From assembly GCA_017455085.1 (NCBI GenBank), contig JAFTBT010000063.1, positions 1 to 7,097 of the forward strand: a DNA stretch of 7,097 nucleotides, written 5' to 3'. The position numbers and the translations under genes were made by a program. The notes under the pieces were generated by a model. The model ran no database searches. It had not been told where the DNA came from and saw only the letters and a program-made list of their open reading frames with translations. This document shows positions 1-6,460 of the stretch, piece by piece (the stretch's first letter is position 1; each line of letters starts with the position of its first letter). This stretch comes from Synergistaceae bacterium (GTDB lineage: Bacteria > Synergistota > Synergistia > Synergistales > Aminobacteriaceae).

Positions 1-214
1 ACATGTCATCAGTCAAAATATCCTCGTCAGTAACAAGGCCGTCAACAAACGCAATCAGCTTTTCGCCGTCAAACATGAGCCAGAAATGTCCGGCATAGTG
101 CGCGAGTCTGCCTGCGAACTGTTCACGGGTAGCTGCCTCCGCCTCCGGAAAACATGCCGCCTCAACTTGAGCTATCGAGTCCAGATCGGAGAGCCTAGCT
201 GTACGGATGAGCAT
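1..214 (-). CDS. GNAT-family N-acetyltransferase, N-terminal part (cut by window edge)
   Basis: Read on the minus strand from an ATG at 214-212, 71 codons are visible before the window ends, so the C-terminal half is missing. The start MLIRTARLSDLDSIAQVE has the usual first strand and helix of GNAT acetyltransferases. It is followed by CFPEAEAAT (residues 21-29) and HFWLMFDGEKLIAFVDG (43-59), the central strands that precede the acetyl-CoA site. The CFP-EAA and HFWL pattern resembles bacterial relatives of arylalkylamine N-acetyltransferases; this is from memory of the family, and the acetyl-CoA P-loop (Q/RxxGxG/A) lies outside the window. Such enzymes transfer acetyl from acetyl-CoA to an amine in the cytosol; the substrate here is unknown. 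Its ATG shares a base with the TAA stop of the upstream nitroreductase (TAATG), so the two are probably translated together. Confidence 0.75.
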   Translation of the reverse strand, partial: MLIRTARLSDLDSIAQVEAACFPEAEAATREQFAGRLAHYAGHFWLMFDGEKLIAFVDGLVTDEDILTDDM

Positions 215-741
215 TATTCCGCGTAAAAGACTCTGCCGTCGCGTCTGGGAGCTGGTGCGGGGATTTCGCCGTCAACGTAGCCGACTGCGCAGTGTCCTAT
301 GCCTTCGTAGTCTCCCTTCACGCCCAAGTCAGCAAGCAATTTCTTGTAGGGGTCTGTGTCGAACTCTTCTCGGGCCCTGTGAATCCAAATGCTTCCGAGA
401 CCGAGAGTGTGTGCCGCAAGCATCATGTTCCCGATGGTGAGTGAGCCGTCGTAAACGTGTGTAGGCACTGACTTATCCGCAAGCACCACTAAAATCACCG
501 GAGCGCCATAAAACGGGTCAAAGCCTTCATCCCAGCCGCCGATTTTGCAGTTATCGTGAGATATCTCGTTGCGGAGTTCGGGGTTTGTTACGGCGACAAT
601 GATTGATGACTGTTTGCCTTTTCCGCTGGCTGCGTAGAGTCCGGCCTCGATGATTGCGTCAATGTCCTCACGTTTGGGCATGTCGGGCTTGAAACGGCGG
701 ATACTTCTGCGTTCCTTGATTGCCCTGATTACTTCGTTCAT
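214..741 (-). CDS. nitroreductase-family FMN oxidoreductase
   Basis: The protein has 175 residues, which suits a compact single-domain nitroreductase. Family marks are the N-terminal RRSIRRF (11-17), a typical phosphate-binding part of the FMN site, and AASGKGKQSS (38-46), at the place of the APSxxNxQ motif. GLGSIWIHRARE (114-125) and IGHCAVGYVDGE (148-159) are also typical, and the tail PAPRRDGRVFY (163-173) corresponds to the usual PRKP-like C-terminus. Members bind FMN, usually as homodimers, and use NAD(P)H to reduce nitro compounds, quinones or enones; the substrate here cannot be read. I chose the ATG at 741-739 because AGGAGGG lies 8 bases upstream. An in-frame TTG at 774 would add 11 residues but has no comparable site. 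The gene is divergent from the glyoxalase and is followed directly by the acetyltransferase through a TAATG overlap. Confidence 0.85.
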   Translation of the reverse strand: MNEVIRAIKERRSIRRFKPDMPKREDIDAIIEAGLYAASGKGKQSSIIVAVTNPELRNEISHDNCKIGGWDEGFDPFYGAPVILVVLADKSVPTHVYDGSLTIGNMMLAAHTLGLGSIWIHRAREEFDTDPYKKLLADLGVKGDYEGIGHCAVGYVDGEIPAPAPRRDGRVFYAE

Positions 742-749
742 GGTAGAAT

Positions 750-756
750 CCCTCCT
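750..756 (-). promoter_or_regulatory. ribosome binding site of the nitroreductase gene
   Basis: AGGAGGG on the minus strand, with an 8-base spacer to the ATG at 741. It decides this start over the in-frame TTG at 774, which would place the site inside the coding region. Confidence 0.8.
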
Positions 757-835
757 GAGTATGTTATCTGACAACAGAGTCTAGCACAAACTTTCCGCAC
801 ACCTTCAGCAAAATACATACATGTTCATATCGCAC

Positions 836-842
836 AGGAGGG
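836..842 (+). promoter_or_regulatory. ribosome binding site of gloA
   Basis: AGGAGGG with a 9-base spacer to the ATG at 852, supporting that start. Confidence 0.8.
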
Positions 843-851
843 AATATATTC

Positions 852-1223
852 ATGAAGTTCAAGATGATTCACGAAAACTATAACGTTCAGGATCTTGGCC
901 GTTCGCTTGAGTTCTACAATAAGGCTCTCGGACTCACAGAGAAAAGGCGCAAAACTGACCCCGAAGGCTCGTACATTATCGTATACATGGGGAATGACGA
1001 GGCAGATTTTGAGCTGGAGCTTACGTGGCTCAGGGATCACCCGCAGAAATACGACATCGGCGAGGAAGAATTTCACCTAGCATTCCGTGCTGACGACTTC
1101 GACGCGGCACACAAACTGCATTCTGAGATGGGGTGCATATGCTTCGAGAACCACGACATGGGAATCTATTTCATTCAGGATCCCGACGGCTATTGGCTTG
1201 AGGTACTTCCGCCGGATCGTTAG
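852..1223 (+). CDS. gloA: lactoylglutathione lyase (glyoxalase I), VOC superfamily
   Basis: The protein has 123 residues, the short form of bacterial glyoxalase I. It has two beta-alpha-beta-beta-beta modules: HENYNVQDLGRSLEFYNKALG (7-27) begins the first and FHLAFRADDFDAAHKLH (74-90) the second, and DPDGYWLEVL (110-119) is the standard end. The four expected metal ligands are present by alignment from memory with the E. coli enzyme: H7, E56 (in ELTW), H75 and E117. The enzyme isomerises the hemithioacetal of methylglyoxal and a thiol (glutathione or an equivalent) to the S-lactoyl thioester in the cytosol, detoxifying methylglyoxal. The short, loop-poor form is usual for Ni/Co-dependent members, which is an inference here. 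It is the only plus-strand gene, flanked by a divergent promoter region and a convergent pepT. Other VOC enzymes are possible, but the motif fit favours GloA. Confidence 0.85.
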   Translation: MKFKMIHENYNVQDLGRSLEFYNKALGLTEKRRKTDPEGSYIIVYMGNDEADFELELTWLRDHPQKYDIGEEEFHLAFRADDFDAAHKLHSEMGCICFENHDMGIYFIQDPDGYWLEVLPPDR

Positions 1224-1234
1224 CACACACTCAC

Positions 1235-1267
1235 AAAAAAACCCCCTCCGTTGTTCATGAAGGGGGT
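1235..1267 (-). terminator. intrinsic terminator of the peptide transport-pepT operon
   Basis: On the minus strand ACCCCCTTC (1267-1259) pairs with GGAGGGGGT (1249-1241), giving 9 bp with one U-G wobble and a 9-base loop. An uninterrupted T run follows (1240-1235), the classic layout. It begins 26 bases past the pepT stop. Read from the plus strand the inner stem has a C-A mismatch and no T run follows, so it should terminate gloA transcripts less well. Confidence 0.85.
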
Positions 1268-1293
1268 AACATATTCTTTCCGTGAAGGCCTGT

Positions 1294-2526
1294 CTATTTG
1301 CCTGCAAGCTCCAGAATCTTTAGCACTACTTCCGTTGCTTTCTCCATCACCTGCACAGAAACAAACTCAAATCTTCCGTGATAGTTGTGGCCTCCGATGA
1401 AGATGTTCGGCGTGATCAAGCCCCTCCACGACAAAGCTGCTCCGTCAGTCCCGCCACGCATAGCCTTGTAGTACGGCTCAATACCGAGTGCCTTCATCGC
1501 GTTCACAGGCAGCTCCACAATGTCCATGTGATCCCGGACTTTCTCCAGCATGTTGTAGTACTGGTCGTGCATCTCCAGCTCGAAACGTTCTGCGCCGTAT
1601 TTGTCCCGCATCCAGTCGACACACTTCGCAAAAAACTTCTTCCGCCCCTCAAATTTCGCCATATCGTGGTCTCTGATTATGAAGTGCAGCTCCGCATTTT
1701 CCGTGTCTCCGTTGAACGTCAGGCAGTGATAGTAGCCCTCGTACTTTTCTGTAGTGGCAGGTGTCTCGTTTGCAGGGAACATCCCCAGAAATTCACAGCC
1801 CATAGTTACCGCGCTGAGCATCAAGCCCTTCGCAGATCCCGGATGCACCGAACGGCCGTGAATCCTCACTGTGGCACTTGCGGCGTTGAAGTTCTCGTAA
1901 CTCACTTCACCCAATGCCCCGCCGTCCAGAGTGTACGCAAAATCCGCTCCGAACCGCTCAATGTCCAGATGACTCGCAAGCTCGCTGATCTCCTCGTCAG
2001 GTGTGAAGGCAACTTTTACGTCCCCGTGTTCGAACTCCGGATGCTCAATCAACCAATCAATCGCGCCCATAACTTCCGCCATTCCGGCCTTGTCGTCAGC
2101 TCCGAGCAATGTCGTCCCGTCAGTAACAACTAAGTCATGCCCAACATAGTCCTTCATGAACGGAAAATCACGAGGCGACATTATGACCTTCAACGCCTCA
2201 TTCAGCACTATATCTCCGCCGTCATAGTTCTTCACGACTCGGGGCTTCACGTCTTTCCCGGAGGCTTCCGCTGCGGTGTCCATGTGCGTGATGAATCCTA
2301 TTGCGGGGATATTCTTGCTCGTGTTCGCTGGCAGTGTCCCCATGACGTAGCAATACTCACTCACATACACATCCTTTAGGCCTCGTTCGGTGAGTTCACG
2401 CTCCATTTCGCGGGCTAACTCCCACTGAGTGTCTGTGCTTGGGACTTTTCCGGCTAATCCGGCTTTCTCGTCTGACTGCGTATCATAGCTAACATACTTC
2501 AGGAAATGCTCTAGTGTTGTGTACAT
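1294..2526 (-). CDS. pepT: peptidase T (aminotripeptidase, M20B zinc peptidase)
   Basis: The protein has 410 residues, matching the usual PepT length of about 405-410. The N-terminus LEHFLKYVSYDTQS is typical. The M20 metal site is complete: HMDT with H81 and catalytic D83, GADDK (142-146) with the bridging aspartate, PDEE (176-179) with the catalytic and ligand glutamates, D201 in TLDGG, and H380 in GGHNYHG. RGGTDG (357-362) and HGRSVHPG (223-230, dimerisation domain) are also present. The enzyme removes the N-terminal residue from tripeptides in the cytosol. It is the last gene of the transporter operon, 6 bases after the dppF stop, which is doubled in frame (TAG TAG). The closest good ribosome binding site, AAGGAG at 2547-2542, is 15 bases from the ATG, longer than optimal, so translation may depend on ribosomes finishing dppF. 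A strong terminator follows. Confidence 0.96.
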   Translation of the reverse strand: MYTTLEHFLKYVSYDTQSDEKAGLAGKVPSTDTQWELAREMERELTERGLKDVYVSEYCYVMGTLPANTSKNIPAIGFITHMDTAAEASGKDVKPRVVKNYDGGDIVLNEALKVIMSPRDFPFMKDYVGHDLVVTDGTTLLGADDKAGMAEVMGAIDWLIEHPEFEHGDVKVAFTPDEEISELASHLDIERFGADFAYTLDGGALGEVSYENFNAASATVRIHGRSVHPGSAKGLMLSAVTMGCEFLGMFPANETPATTEKYEGYYHCLTFNGDTENAELHFIIRDHDMAKFEGRKKFFAKCVDWMRDKYGAERFELEMHDQYYNMLEKVRDHMDIVELPVNAMKALGIEPYYKAMRGGTDGAALSWRGLITPNIFIGGHNYHGRFEFVSVQVMEKATEVVLKILELAGK

Positions 2527-2532
2527 TCTCTA

Positions 2533-3504
2533 CTACTTCTTCTCCTTTGCGTAATGACATGCCGCAAAATGTCCGGGCAGTATTTCCCTCAAGGCTGGGG
2601 GTGTAGTCCTGCACATGTCCGTAGCGTGTCGGCACCTTCCGGCAAATCTGCACACGTTAGGCGGCTCAATCGGACTCGGCACGTCGCCTTCAAGTATAAT
2701 CCTTTCGCGCTGAACGTCCAATTTTGCGAGTGGTATCGCCGACAAAAGTGCCTGCGTATATGGGTGAAGGGGTTTAGTGAAAAGCTCCCTGTAGTCTGAG
2801 AGTTCGACTATCTGCCCCAAATACATTACTGCTATCCTGTCCGAAACATGACGCACTACGCTCAAGTTATGCGAGATGAACACGTACGTATACTTGAACT
2901 CCTTTTGCAGGGAGTTTAACAGGTTGAGGATTTGCGCCTGAATACACACATCCAGTGCAGAAACAGGCTCATCCAGCACAATAAACTCCGGATTCAGTGC
3001 AAGAGACCGTGCTATGCCGATTCGTTGCCTGCGTCCGCCGTCGAGTTCATGCGGGTAACTGTTTTCGAGTCTCTCCGCGAGTCCTACAGTGTCCATCAGG
3101 GAGCGTATACGTTTGAGCATTTCGTTCTTGTCTGAATAAATGCTGTTGACGATCAGCGGCTCGGCTATGAGTTCCCACACGGACAGTCTCGGGTTCAGGC
3201 ACGAGTACGGATCCTGAAAAACTATCTGCACACGTTTGCGCAACTCCTTCATTTCGCGGGATGATACTTTCGTTACGTCAGTGTAGCCTTCTGGACTTTG
3301 CAGGAGTACTTTTCCTGAAGTGCTGTCAAGTAACCGAATCAAGCACCGGCCAAGAGTCGACTTCCCGCAGCCTGATTCGCCGACAAGCCCCAAAGTCTCG
3401 CCCTTGTGTATCTCGAAGCTGACATCATCAACCGCGTGGAGCATTCCCCTCTTCGTCGGAAAATACTTCTTGAGATTCTCAACACGTATATATGCCTCAC
3501 TCAT
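2533..3504 (-). CDS. dppF: peptide ABC transporter ATP-binding subunit DppF/OppF
   Basis: The protein has 323 residues from the ATG at 3504, which overlaps the dppD stop as ATGA and has GGGGAGG 7 bases upstream. The frame stays open to 3642, but that extension lies inside dppD. Motifs in order: Walker [10 protein letters not shown] (42-50), Q-loop Q97, signature LDGGRRQR (154-161), Walker B FIVLDE (174-179), D-loop SALD (182-185) and switch H212. A C-terminal oligopeptide-transporter region has cysteines at 285, 291, 298 and 316. It pairs with DppD at the inner face of the membrane and drives import through DppB/DppC. The signature is odd: the usual LSGGQ serine and glutamine are replaced by D and R. 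I recall this variant in related importers of anaerobes, so it is probably a subfamily trait. Whether the system is Dpp, Opp or for another small solute is not decided by sequence alone. Confidence 0.93.
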   Translation of the reverse strand: MSEAYIRVENLKKYFPTKRGMLHAVDDVSFEIHKGETLGLVGESGCGKSTLGRCLIRLLDSTSGKVLLQSPEGYTDVTKVSSREMKELRKRVQIVFQDPYSCLNPRLSVWELIAEPLIVNSIYSDKNEMLKRIRSLMDTVGLAERLENSYPHELDGGRRQRIGIARSLALNPEFIVLDEPVSALDVCIQAQILNLLNSLQKEFKYTYVFISHNLSVVRHVSDRIAVMYLGQIVELSDYRELFTKPLHPYTQALLSAIPLAKLDVQRERIILEGDVPSPIEPPNVCRFAGRCRHATDMCRTTPPALREILPGHFAACHYAKEKK

Positions 3505-4493
3505 GCTAACGCCTCCCCGTTCATGAACTTCTTGATGCATACAGGACACGCCGCAAAATGCCCTGCCTCCGCTTCCTGGATACTTGGCCGGAGTCTTGCG
3601 CACTCTTCTGTGGCGAGGCTGCAACGCGGGTGAAACGCACACCCTGTAGGCAGATTCACAGGGTCAGGCATGAGTCCGGGTATCACCGGCAGCTCGTCAA
3701 CGTCCGTATCAATATCCGGCACTGAACGGAATAATCCGCGCGTGTACGGGTGAATCGGGTTAGTGTAGAGAGAGCGTTTATCTGCGTACTCTACGACTCT
3801 TCCGGCGTACATGATGGCTACTTTGTCGCAGATGTCCGCAACTATCCCCAAGTCATGCGTGATCAGAATCATGGAGGCCGAAAATTTCTGCTTGAGTTCC
3901 TTCATGAGTTCGAGGACTTGTGCCTGAATCGTAACGTCAAGCGCAGTAGTCGGCTCGTCCGCTATCAGCAGCTCCGGGTCGCACGCAAGAGCTATAGCTA
4001 TCACGACTCGCTGCTTCATCCCTCCGGAGAACTGGTGCGGGTAGTCGTGCATTCTCTCACGGCGAATCCCTACGAGTTCGAGCATGTCCCCGGCAAGTTT
4101 CAGTGCCTCAGAGCGTGATACGTTCCTGTGCAGGCTGATCATCTCCGCTATTTGCTTGTCTACGGTGATTACGGGGTTAAGGCTCGTCATTGGGTCTTGA
4201 AATATCATCGCAATCTTGCCGCCCCTGATTCTGCGCATTTCTGCCTCTGACTTTTTCAGGAGGTCTTCACCGTTGAAGAGTATTTCTCCGCTCTTGATTT
4301 TGCCCGGAGGATTCGGAATGAGCCTCATGATTCCGAGTGCTGTTGTAGTTTTGCCTGCACCGGTCTCACCGACAAAGCCCAGCGATTCGCCGCGGCCAAG
4401 CGTGAGATTCAGGCCTTCGACTGCGTGAACTATGCCGCCTTCGGTCTCGTAATGTATCGTCAAATCCTTAATGTCCAGCATAATATCTGACAT
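3501..4493 (-). CDS. dppD: peptide ABC transporter ATP-binding subunit DppD/OppD
   Basis: The protein has 330 residues, a normal length. Motifs in order: Walker [10 protein letters not shown] (42-50), Q-loop Q99, canonical signature FSGGMKQR (155-162), Walker B LLIADE (175-180), D-loop TALD (183-186) and switch H213. The C-terminal oligopeptide-transporter region begins with HPYTRGLF (248-255) and holds cysteines at 285, 291, 298 and 316, with an extra C319. This four-cysteine pattern fits the iron-sulfur cluster site reported for some DppD-type ATPases; a cluster here is an inference. It partners DppF as the ATPase pair of the importer. The start at 4493 has AGGAGG at 4506-4501 with a 7-base spacer. 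Only one base separates it from the stop of the short chimeric ORF upstream, so translation may be coupled to that ORF. It overlaps dppF by 4 bases at its end. Confidence 0.93.
   Translation of the reverse strand: MSDIMLDIKDLTIHYETEGGIVHAVEGLNLTLGRGESLGFVGETGAGKTTTALGIMRLIPNPPGKIKSGEILFNGEDLLKKSEAEMRRIRGGKIAMIFQDPMTSLNPVITVDKQIAEMISLHRNVSRSEALKLAGDMLELVGIRRERMHDYPHQFSGGMKQRVVIAIALACDPELLIADEPTTALDVTIQAQVLELMKELKQKFSASMILITHDLGIVADICDKVAIMYAGRVVEYADKRSLYTNPIHPYTRGLFRSVPDIDTDVDELPVIPGLMPDPVNLPTGCAFHPRCSLATEECARLRPSIQEAEAGHFAACPVCIKKFMNGEALA
3512..3518 (-). promoter_or_regulatory. ribosome binding site of dppF inside the dppD end
   Basis: GGGGAGG on the minus strand, 7 bases before the ATG at 3504. 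It fixes the dppF start at the ATGA overlap rather than at any of the upstream in-frame codons up to 3642. Confidence 0.75.
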
Positions 4494-4514
4494 GTTATAG
4501 CCTCCTCATCAACG
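4491..4514. repeat. direct repeat X (gene-junction block), dppD-side copy
   Basis: 24 bases that recur at 4594-4617 with one mismatch (4495 t, 4598 c). The block holds the start codon, ribosome binding site and the last bases of the dppC end. Offset between copies is 103. Confidence 0.9.
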
Positions 4515-4596
4515 TCCGGCAAAATTTCAGCGCAAGTATCGTTAGCACTTCATGGGTTGGCAAATGAGCATCGTAATGTATCGTAAAATCTTTCAT
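4495..4596 (-). CDS. 33-codon chimeric ORF from a decayed dppC-dppD junction duplication
   Basis: An ATG at 4596-4594 opens 33 codons ending in TAA at 4497-4495. It has AGGAGG at 4609-4604 with a 7-base spacer, the same arrangement as dppD. Residues 2-8, KDFTIHY, copy DppD residues 9-15 (KDLTIHY). Residues 18-23, LTILAL, are identical to DppC 271-276, and F25 matches DppC F278. The last codons (LMRRL) are read straight through the dppD ribosome binding site in a frame that avoids the old dppC stop. Residues 9-17 match neither gene. It begins 15 bases after the dppC stop and ends one base before the dppD ATG. It probably has no function as a protein; being translated, it could couple dppD to dppC. 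It could equally be a harmless remnant. The ORF and its origin are visible directly; expression is inferred. Confidence 0.5.
   Translation of the reverse strand: MKDFTIHYDAHLPTHEVLTILALKFCRTLMRRL
4501..4506 (-). promoter_or_regulatory. ribosome binding site of dppD, inside the chimeric ORF
   Basis: AGGAGG with a 7-base spacer to the dppD ATG at 4493. It is also codons 31-32 (AGG AGG) of the chimeric ORF, so ribosomes on that ORF cross it before stopping. Confidence 0.75.
4521..4547. repeat. direct repeat Z (dppC 3' codons), remnant copy
   Basis: 27 bases matching 4659-4685 inside the dppC end at 25 positions, including an identical run of 17 (4531-4547 and 4669-4685). Offset is 138, that is 35 more than repeat X, showing a net 35-base loss that removed most of the duplicated dppC tail. 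Confidence 0.85.
4571..4593. repeat. direct repeat Y (dppD 5' codons), remnant copy
   Basis: 23 bases matching 4447-4469 within dppD codons 9-16 with two mismatches. Offset is 124, that is 21 more than repeat X, showing an in-frame loss of seven codons in this copy. Confidence 0.85.
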
Positions 4597-4603
4597 GCTA
4601 TAG

Positions 4604-4609
4604 CCTCCT
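4604..4609 (-). promoter_or_regulatory. duplicated ribosome binding site upstream of the chimeric ORF
   Basis: AGGAGG with a 7-base spacer to the ATG at 4596, just past the dppC stop. It lies in the copy of the dppD ribosome binding site, which differs from the other copy by one base in the spacer. Confidence 0.65.
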
Positions 4610-4611
4610 CA

Positions 4612-5493
4612 TCAACGCTTCAGCTTCGGGTCTAGCGCGTCACGCAGGCCATCACCCAAAAAGTTCAACGCAAGTATCGTTAGCATTATCGCGAGTCCCG
4701 GATACAGAGTCATGTGCGGAAAATCCCGAATATACTGCCGTCCTCCAGAGAGCATTGCGCCCCACTCAGGGTTAGGCGGCTGAATCCCAAGACCTATGAA
4801 CGATAGCCCCGCCGCGTTCAGAATCGCAGAGGCCACACCCAACGTAGACTGCACTATTATGGGAGCCATGCTGTTAGGGATTATGTGCTTGAGGATTATG
4901 CGCAGGTCTGAGCTTCCCGCCGCACGAGCTGCCTCGATGAACTCCATGCTCCTGATCGATAACACAGAGCCCCTCACGATTCGGGCATACGTCGGCACTG
5001 CGGAGATTCCCACAGCGATCATCAGGTTCATCAAGCTCGGCCCTAACGCCGCAACTATAGCTATCGCCAAAAGAGTCTGCGGTATTGAGAGTAATACATC
5101 CATCACGCGCATAATGCAGTTGTCGAGTCTGCCGCTGTAGTACCCAGAAATTGCTCCTAGCATTCCGCCGGTCACTAACGCGATTCCCACAGCGATAAAC
5201 CCCACCTGCAACGAAACTCTCGCACCGTATATTAATCTGCTGAGAATGTCCCTGCCGAACTCGTCAGTGCCTAACCAGTGAGCCGCTGAAGGTGTCTCGA
5301 ACATGTGCATCAAGTCCTGCTTTATGGGGCTGTACGGTGAAATTACCTCAGCAAATATCGCGCAGAACACCAACACGCATATTATCGCCAGCCCAAACAT
5401 TGCGAGGGGACTCCGACCCAGTCTCACAAGTACGTCCATAAACGGGCTTCTTCTTTTGCGGACAAGCTCAGGGATAATTTTTTCGTCAGTCAT
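4612..5493 (-). CDS. dppC: peptide ABC transporter permease DppC/OppC
   Basis: The protein has 293 residues, close to the usual 290-300 of DppC. A cytosolic N-terminus (to about residue 28) with RKRRSP precedes TM1 (about 29-51). It is followed by the family segment HWLGTDEFGRDILSRLIYGAR (72-92), then five more hydrophobic spans at roughly 93-117, 131-150, 153-168, 211-235 and 262-280. The cytoplasmic coupling loop EAARAAGSSDLRIILKHIIPN (187-207) is the EAA motif that docks onto the ATPases, and SFIGLGIQPPNPEWG (231-245) is a family hallmark. It forms the membrane channel with DppB. The start at 5493 has AGGAG 9 bases upstream and lies 18 bases after the dppB stop. The stop TGA is followed by a duplicated piece of the gene's own end (4521-4547), while the gene itself ends normally with DPKLKR. 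Confidence 0.95.
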   Translation of the reverse strand: MTDEKIIPELVRKRRSPFMDVLVRLGRSPLAMFGLAIICVLVFCAIFAEVISPYSPIKQDLMHMFETPSAAHWLGTDEFGRDILSRLIYGARVSLQVGFIAVGIALVTGGMLGAISGYYSGRLDNCIMRVMDVLLSIPQTLLAIAIVAALGPSLMNLMIAVGISAVPTYARIVRGSVLSIRSMEFIEAARAAGSSDLRIILKHIIPNSMAPIIVQSTLGVASAILNAAGLSFIGLGIQPPNPEWGAMLSGGRQYIRDFPHMTLYPGLAIMLTILALNFLGDGLRDALDPKLKR

Positions 5494-5511
5494 GTGTAAA
5501 TTCTCCTCCCT

Positions 5512-6441
5512 TCAACGTAATTCCGCCTTGATACGCGGGTCAATGTAGGCATACAGCAAATCAACTAGCAGATTCACAATGCTGAAGGTTATTGCTATGA
5601 ATAACACTCCGCCCTGTACCATAGGATAGTCGCGGCTCATGATTGCGTTCACCATTAATCTGCCGACTCCGGGAACTGCAAAGATGCTTTCTGTCAGAAT
5701 TGCTCCGGATAACAGCTGCCCGAATTGCAAGCCGCATAATGTAACGACAGGGATTAACGCGTTCCTGAGTGCATGAACTCCGATAACTATGCTCTCCTTC
5801 TGGCCCTTTGCGCGAGCTGTACGGATATAGTCCGCACGAATCACCTCAAGCATTGACGAGCGGGTCATTCGCGTAACCATAGAGATACTTTGCGCCGCGA
5901 GAGCCACTGACGGGAGAATCATTGCCTTAAACGTGGAGAAACCAGACGACGGCAGCCAGCGGAGTCTTACCGCAAAGAACAGTATCAGCAGCAGCCCAAG
6001 CCAGAACACCGGCATAGAGAGGCCTATCATCGCGAAAATCATCGTGATTGTGTCGAACCATGAATATTGCTTTATCGCCGAGATTATTCCGCAGGGTATG
6101 CCGATTATTATTGCGATAATCATTGCGAACGCTGAGAGCTTCAGTGTGTAGGGAAACGCCGTTAGTATCTCCTGCATCACCGGACGCTTCGAGCTGTACG
6201 ACCTGCCTATGTCTCCGTGAACTACTGCCTTGTACACGTAATTTCCGAACTGCACCAGAAACGGGTCATTGAGGCCTTCCTTGTCGCGGAACTCCTTGAT
6301 TGCTTCGTCTGTGGCCAAGTCTCCGAGTACCATTCTTGCGGGGTCTCCGGGCGTGAAGTACAGCAGCGTGAATACACAGAACGCTACACCCAGCAGCACA
6401 GGTATCAGCATCAGTATCCGCCTGAAAATGTACTTGAGCAT
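5512..6441 (-). CDS. dppB: peptide ABC transporter permease DppB/OppB
   Basis: The protein has 309 residues, normal for DppB/OppB. MLKYIFRRILMLIPVLLG is the standard N-terminus, with TM1 at about 9-28 followed by the family motif FTPGDPAR (29-36). A periplasmic loop contains HGDIGRSY (75-82). Further membrane spans are near 100-122, 131-157, 173-190, 229-250 and 276-298. The EAA-type loop YIRTARAKGQKESIVIGVHALRN (205-227) contacts the ATPases, and ESIFAVPGVGRLMVNAI (251-267) is typical. It forms a heterodimeric channel with DppC. The start at 6441 has AAGGA 9 bases upstream (6455-6451). An 85-base gap holding a stem-loop separates it from the binding-protein gene. Nothing looks broken. Confidence 0.95.
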   Translation of the reverse strand: MLKYIFRRILMLIPVLLGVAFCVFTLLYFTPGDPARMVLGDLATDEAIKEFRDKEGLNDPFLVQFGNYVYKAVVHGDIGRSYSSKRPVMQEILTAFPYTLKLSAFAMIIAIIIGIPCGIISAIKQYSWFDTITMIFAMIGLSMPVFWLGLLLILFFAVRLRWLPSSGFSTFKAMILPSVALAAQSISMVTRMTRSSMLEVIRADYIRTARAKGQKESIVIGVHALRNALIPVVTLCGLQFGQLLSGAILTESIFAVPGVGRLMVNAIMSRDYPMVQGGVLFIAITFSIVNLLVDLLYAYIDPRIKAELR

Positions 6442-6460
6442 GAAATCACTTCCTTATGCA

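Larger units (their letters stand above)
742..851. other. divergent intergenic region between nitroreductase and glyoxalase genes
   Basis: This 110-bp gap must hold the start signals of both genes if each is transcribed from here. Both ribosome binding sites are clear (750-756 minus, 836-842 plus). Promoter elements are weak by eye: on the minus strand TGCTAGACT looks like an extended -10 without a well-spaced -35, and on the plus strand CTGACA at 768-773 looks like a -35 but has no good -10 at 17 bases. No convincing operator palindrome was found. Confidence 0.45.

Noticed and set aside
742..774. Longer nitroreductase start at TTG 774
   Set aside because: No ribosome binding site there, and the first 11 residues are not family-like; the ATG at 741 has AGGAGGG at 8 bases.
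757..789. Minus-strand promoter with -35 TTGTGC, 17-base spacer and -10 TAACAT before the nitroreductase
   Set aside because: Match is only 3/6 and 4/6, and the transcript would start at the ribosome binding site itself, leaving almost no leader.
1241..1267. Bidirectional terminator serving gloA as well
   Set aside because: On the plus strand the hairpin is followed by TAACATATTC, not a T run, and one inner pair is lost, so only the minus direction is supported.
1378..2133. Long plus-strand open frame of 251 codons opposite pepT
   Set aside because: It lies wholly antisense to a complete, motif-verified pepT, has no ribosome binding site, and its translation is rich in R, H, V and C without any recognisable domain: a shadow frame.
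3505..3642. N-terminal 46-residue extension of DppF
   Set aside because: It overlaps the dppD coding end, reads unlike the family, and the ATG at 3504 has a well-placed GGGGAGG.
2533..4493. dppD and dppF as a gene duplication event within this window
   Set aside because: Their similarity is the ancient paralogy normal to all Dpp/Opp ATPase pairs, with low nucleotide identity.
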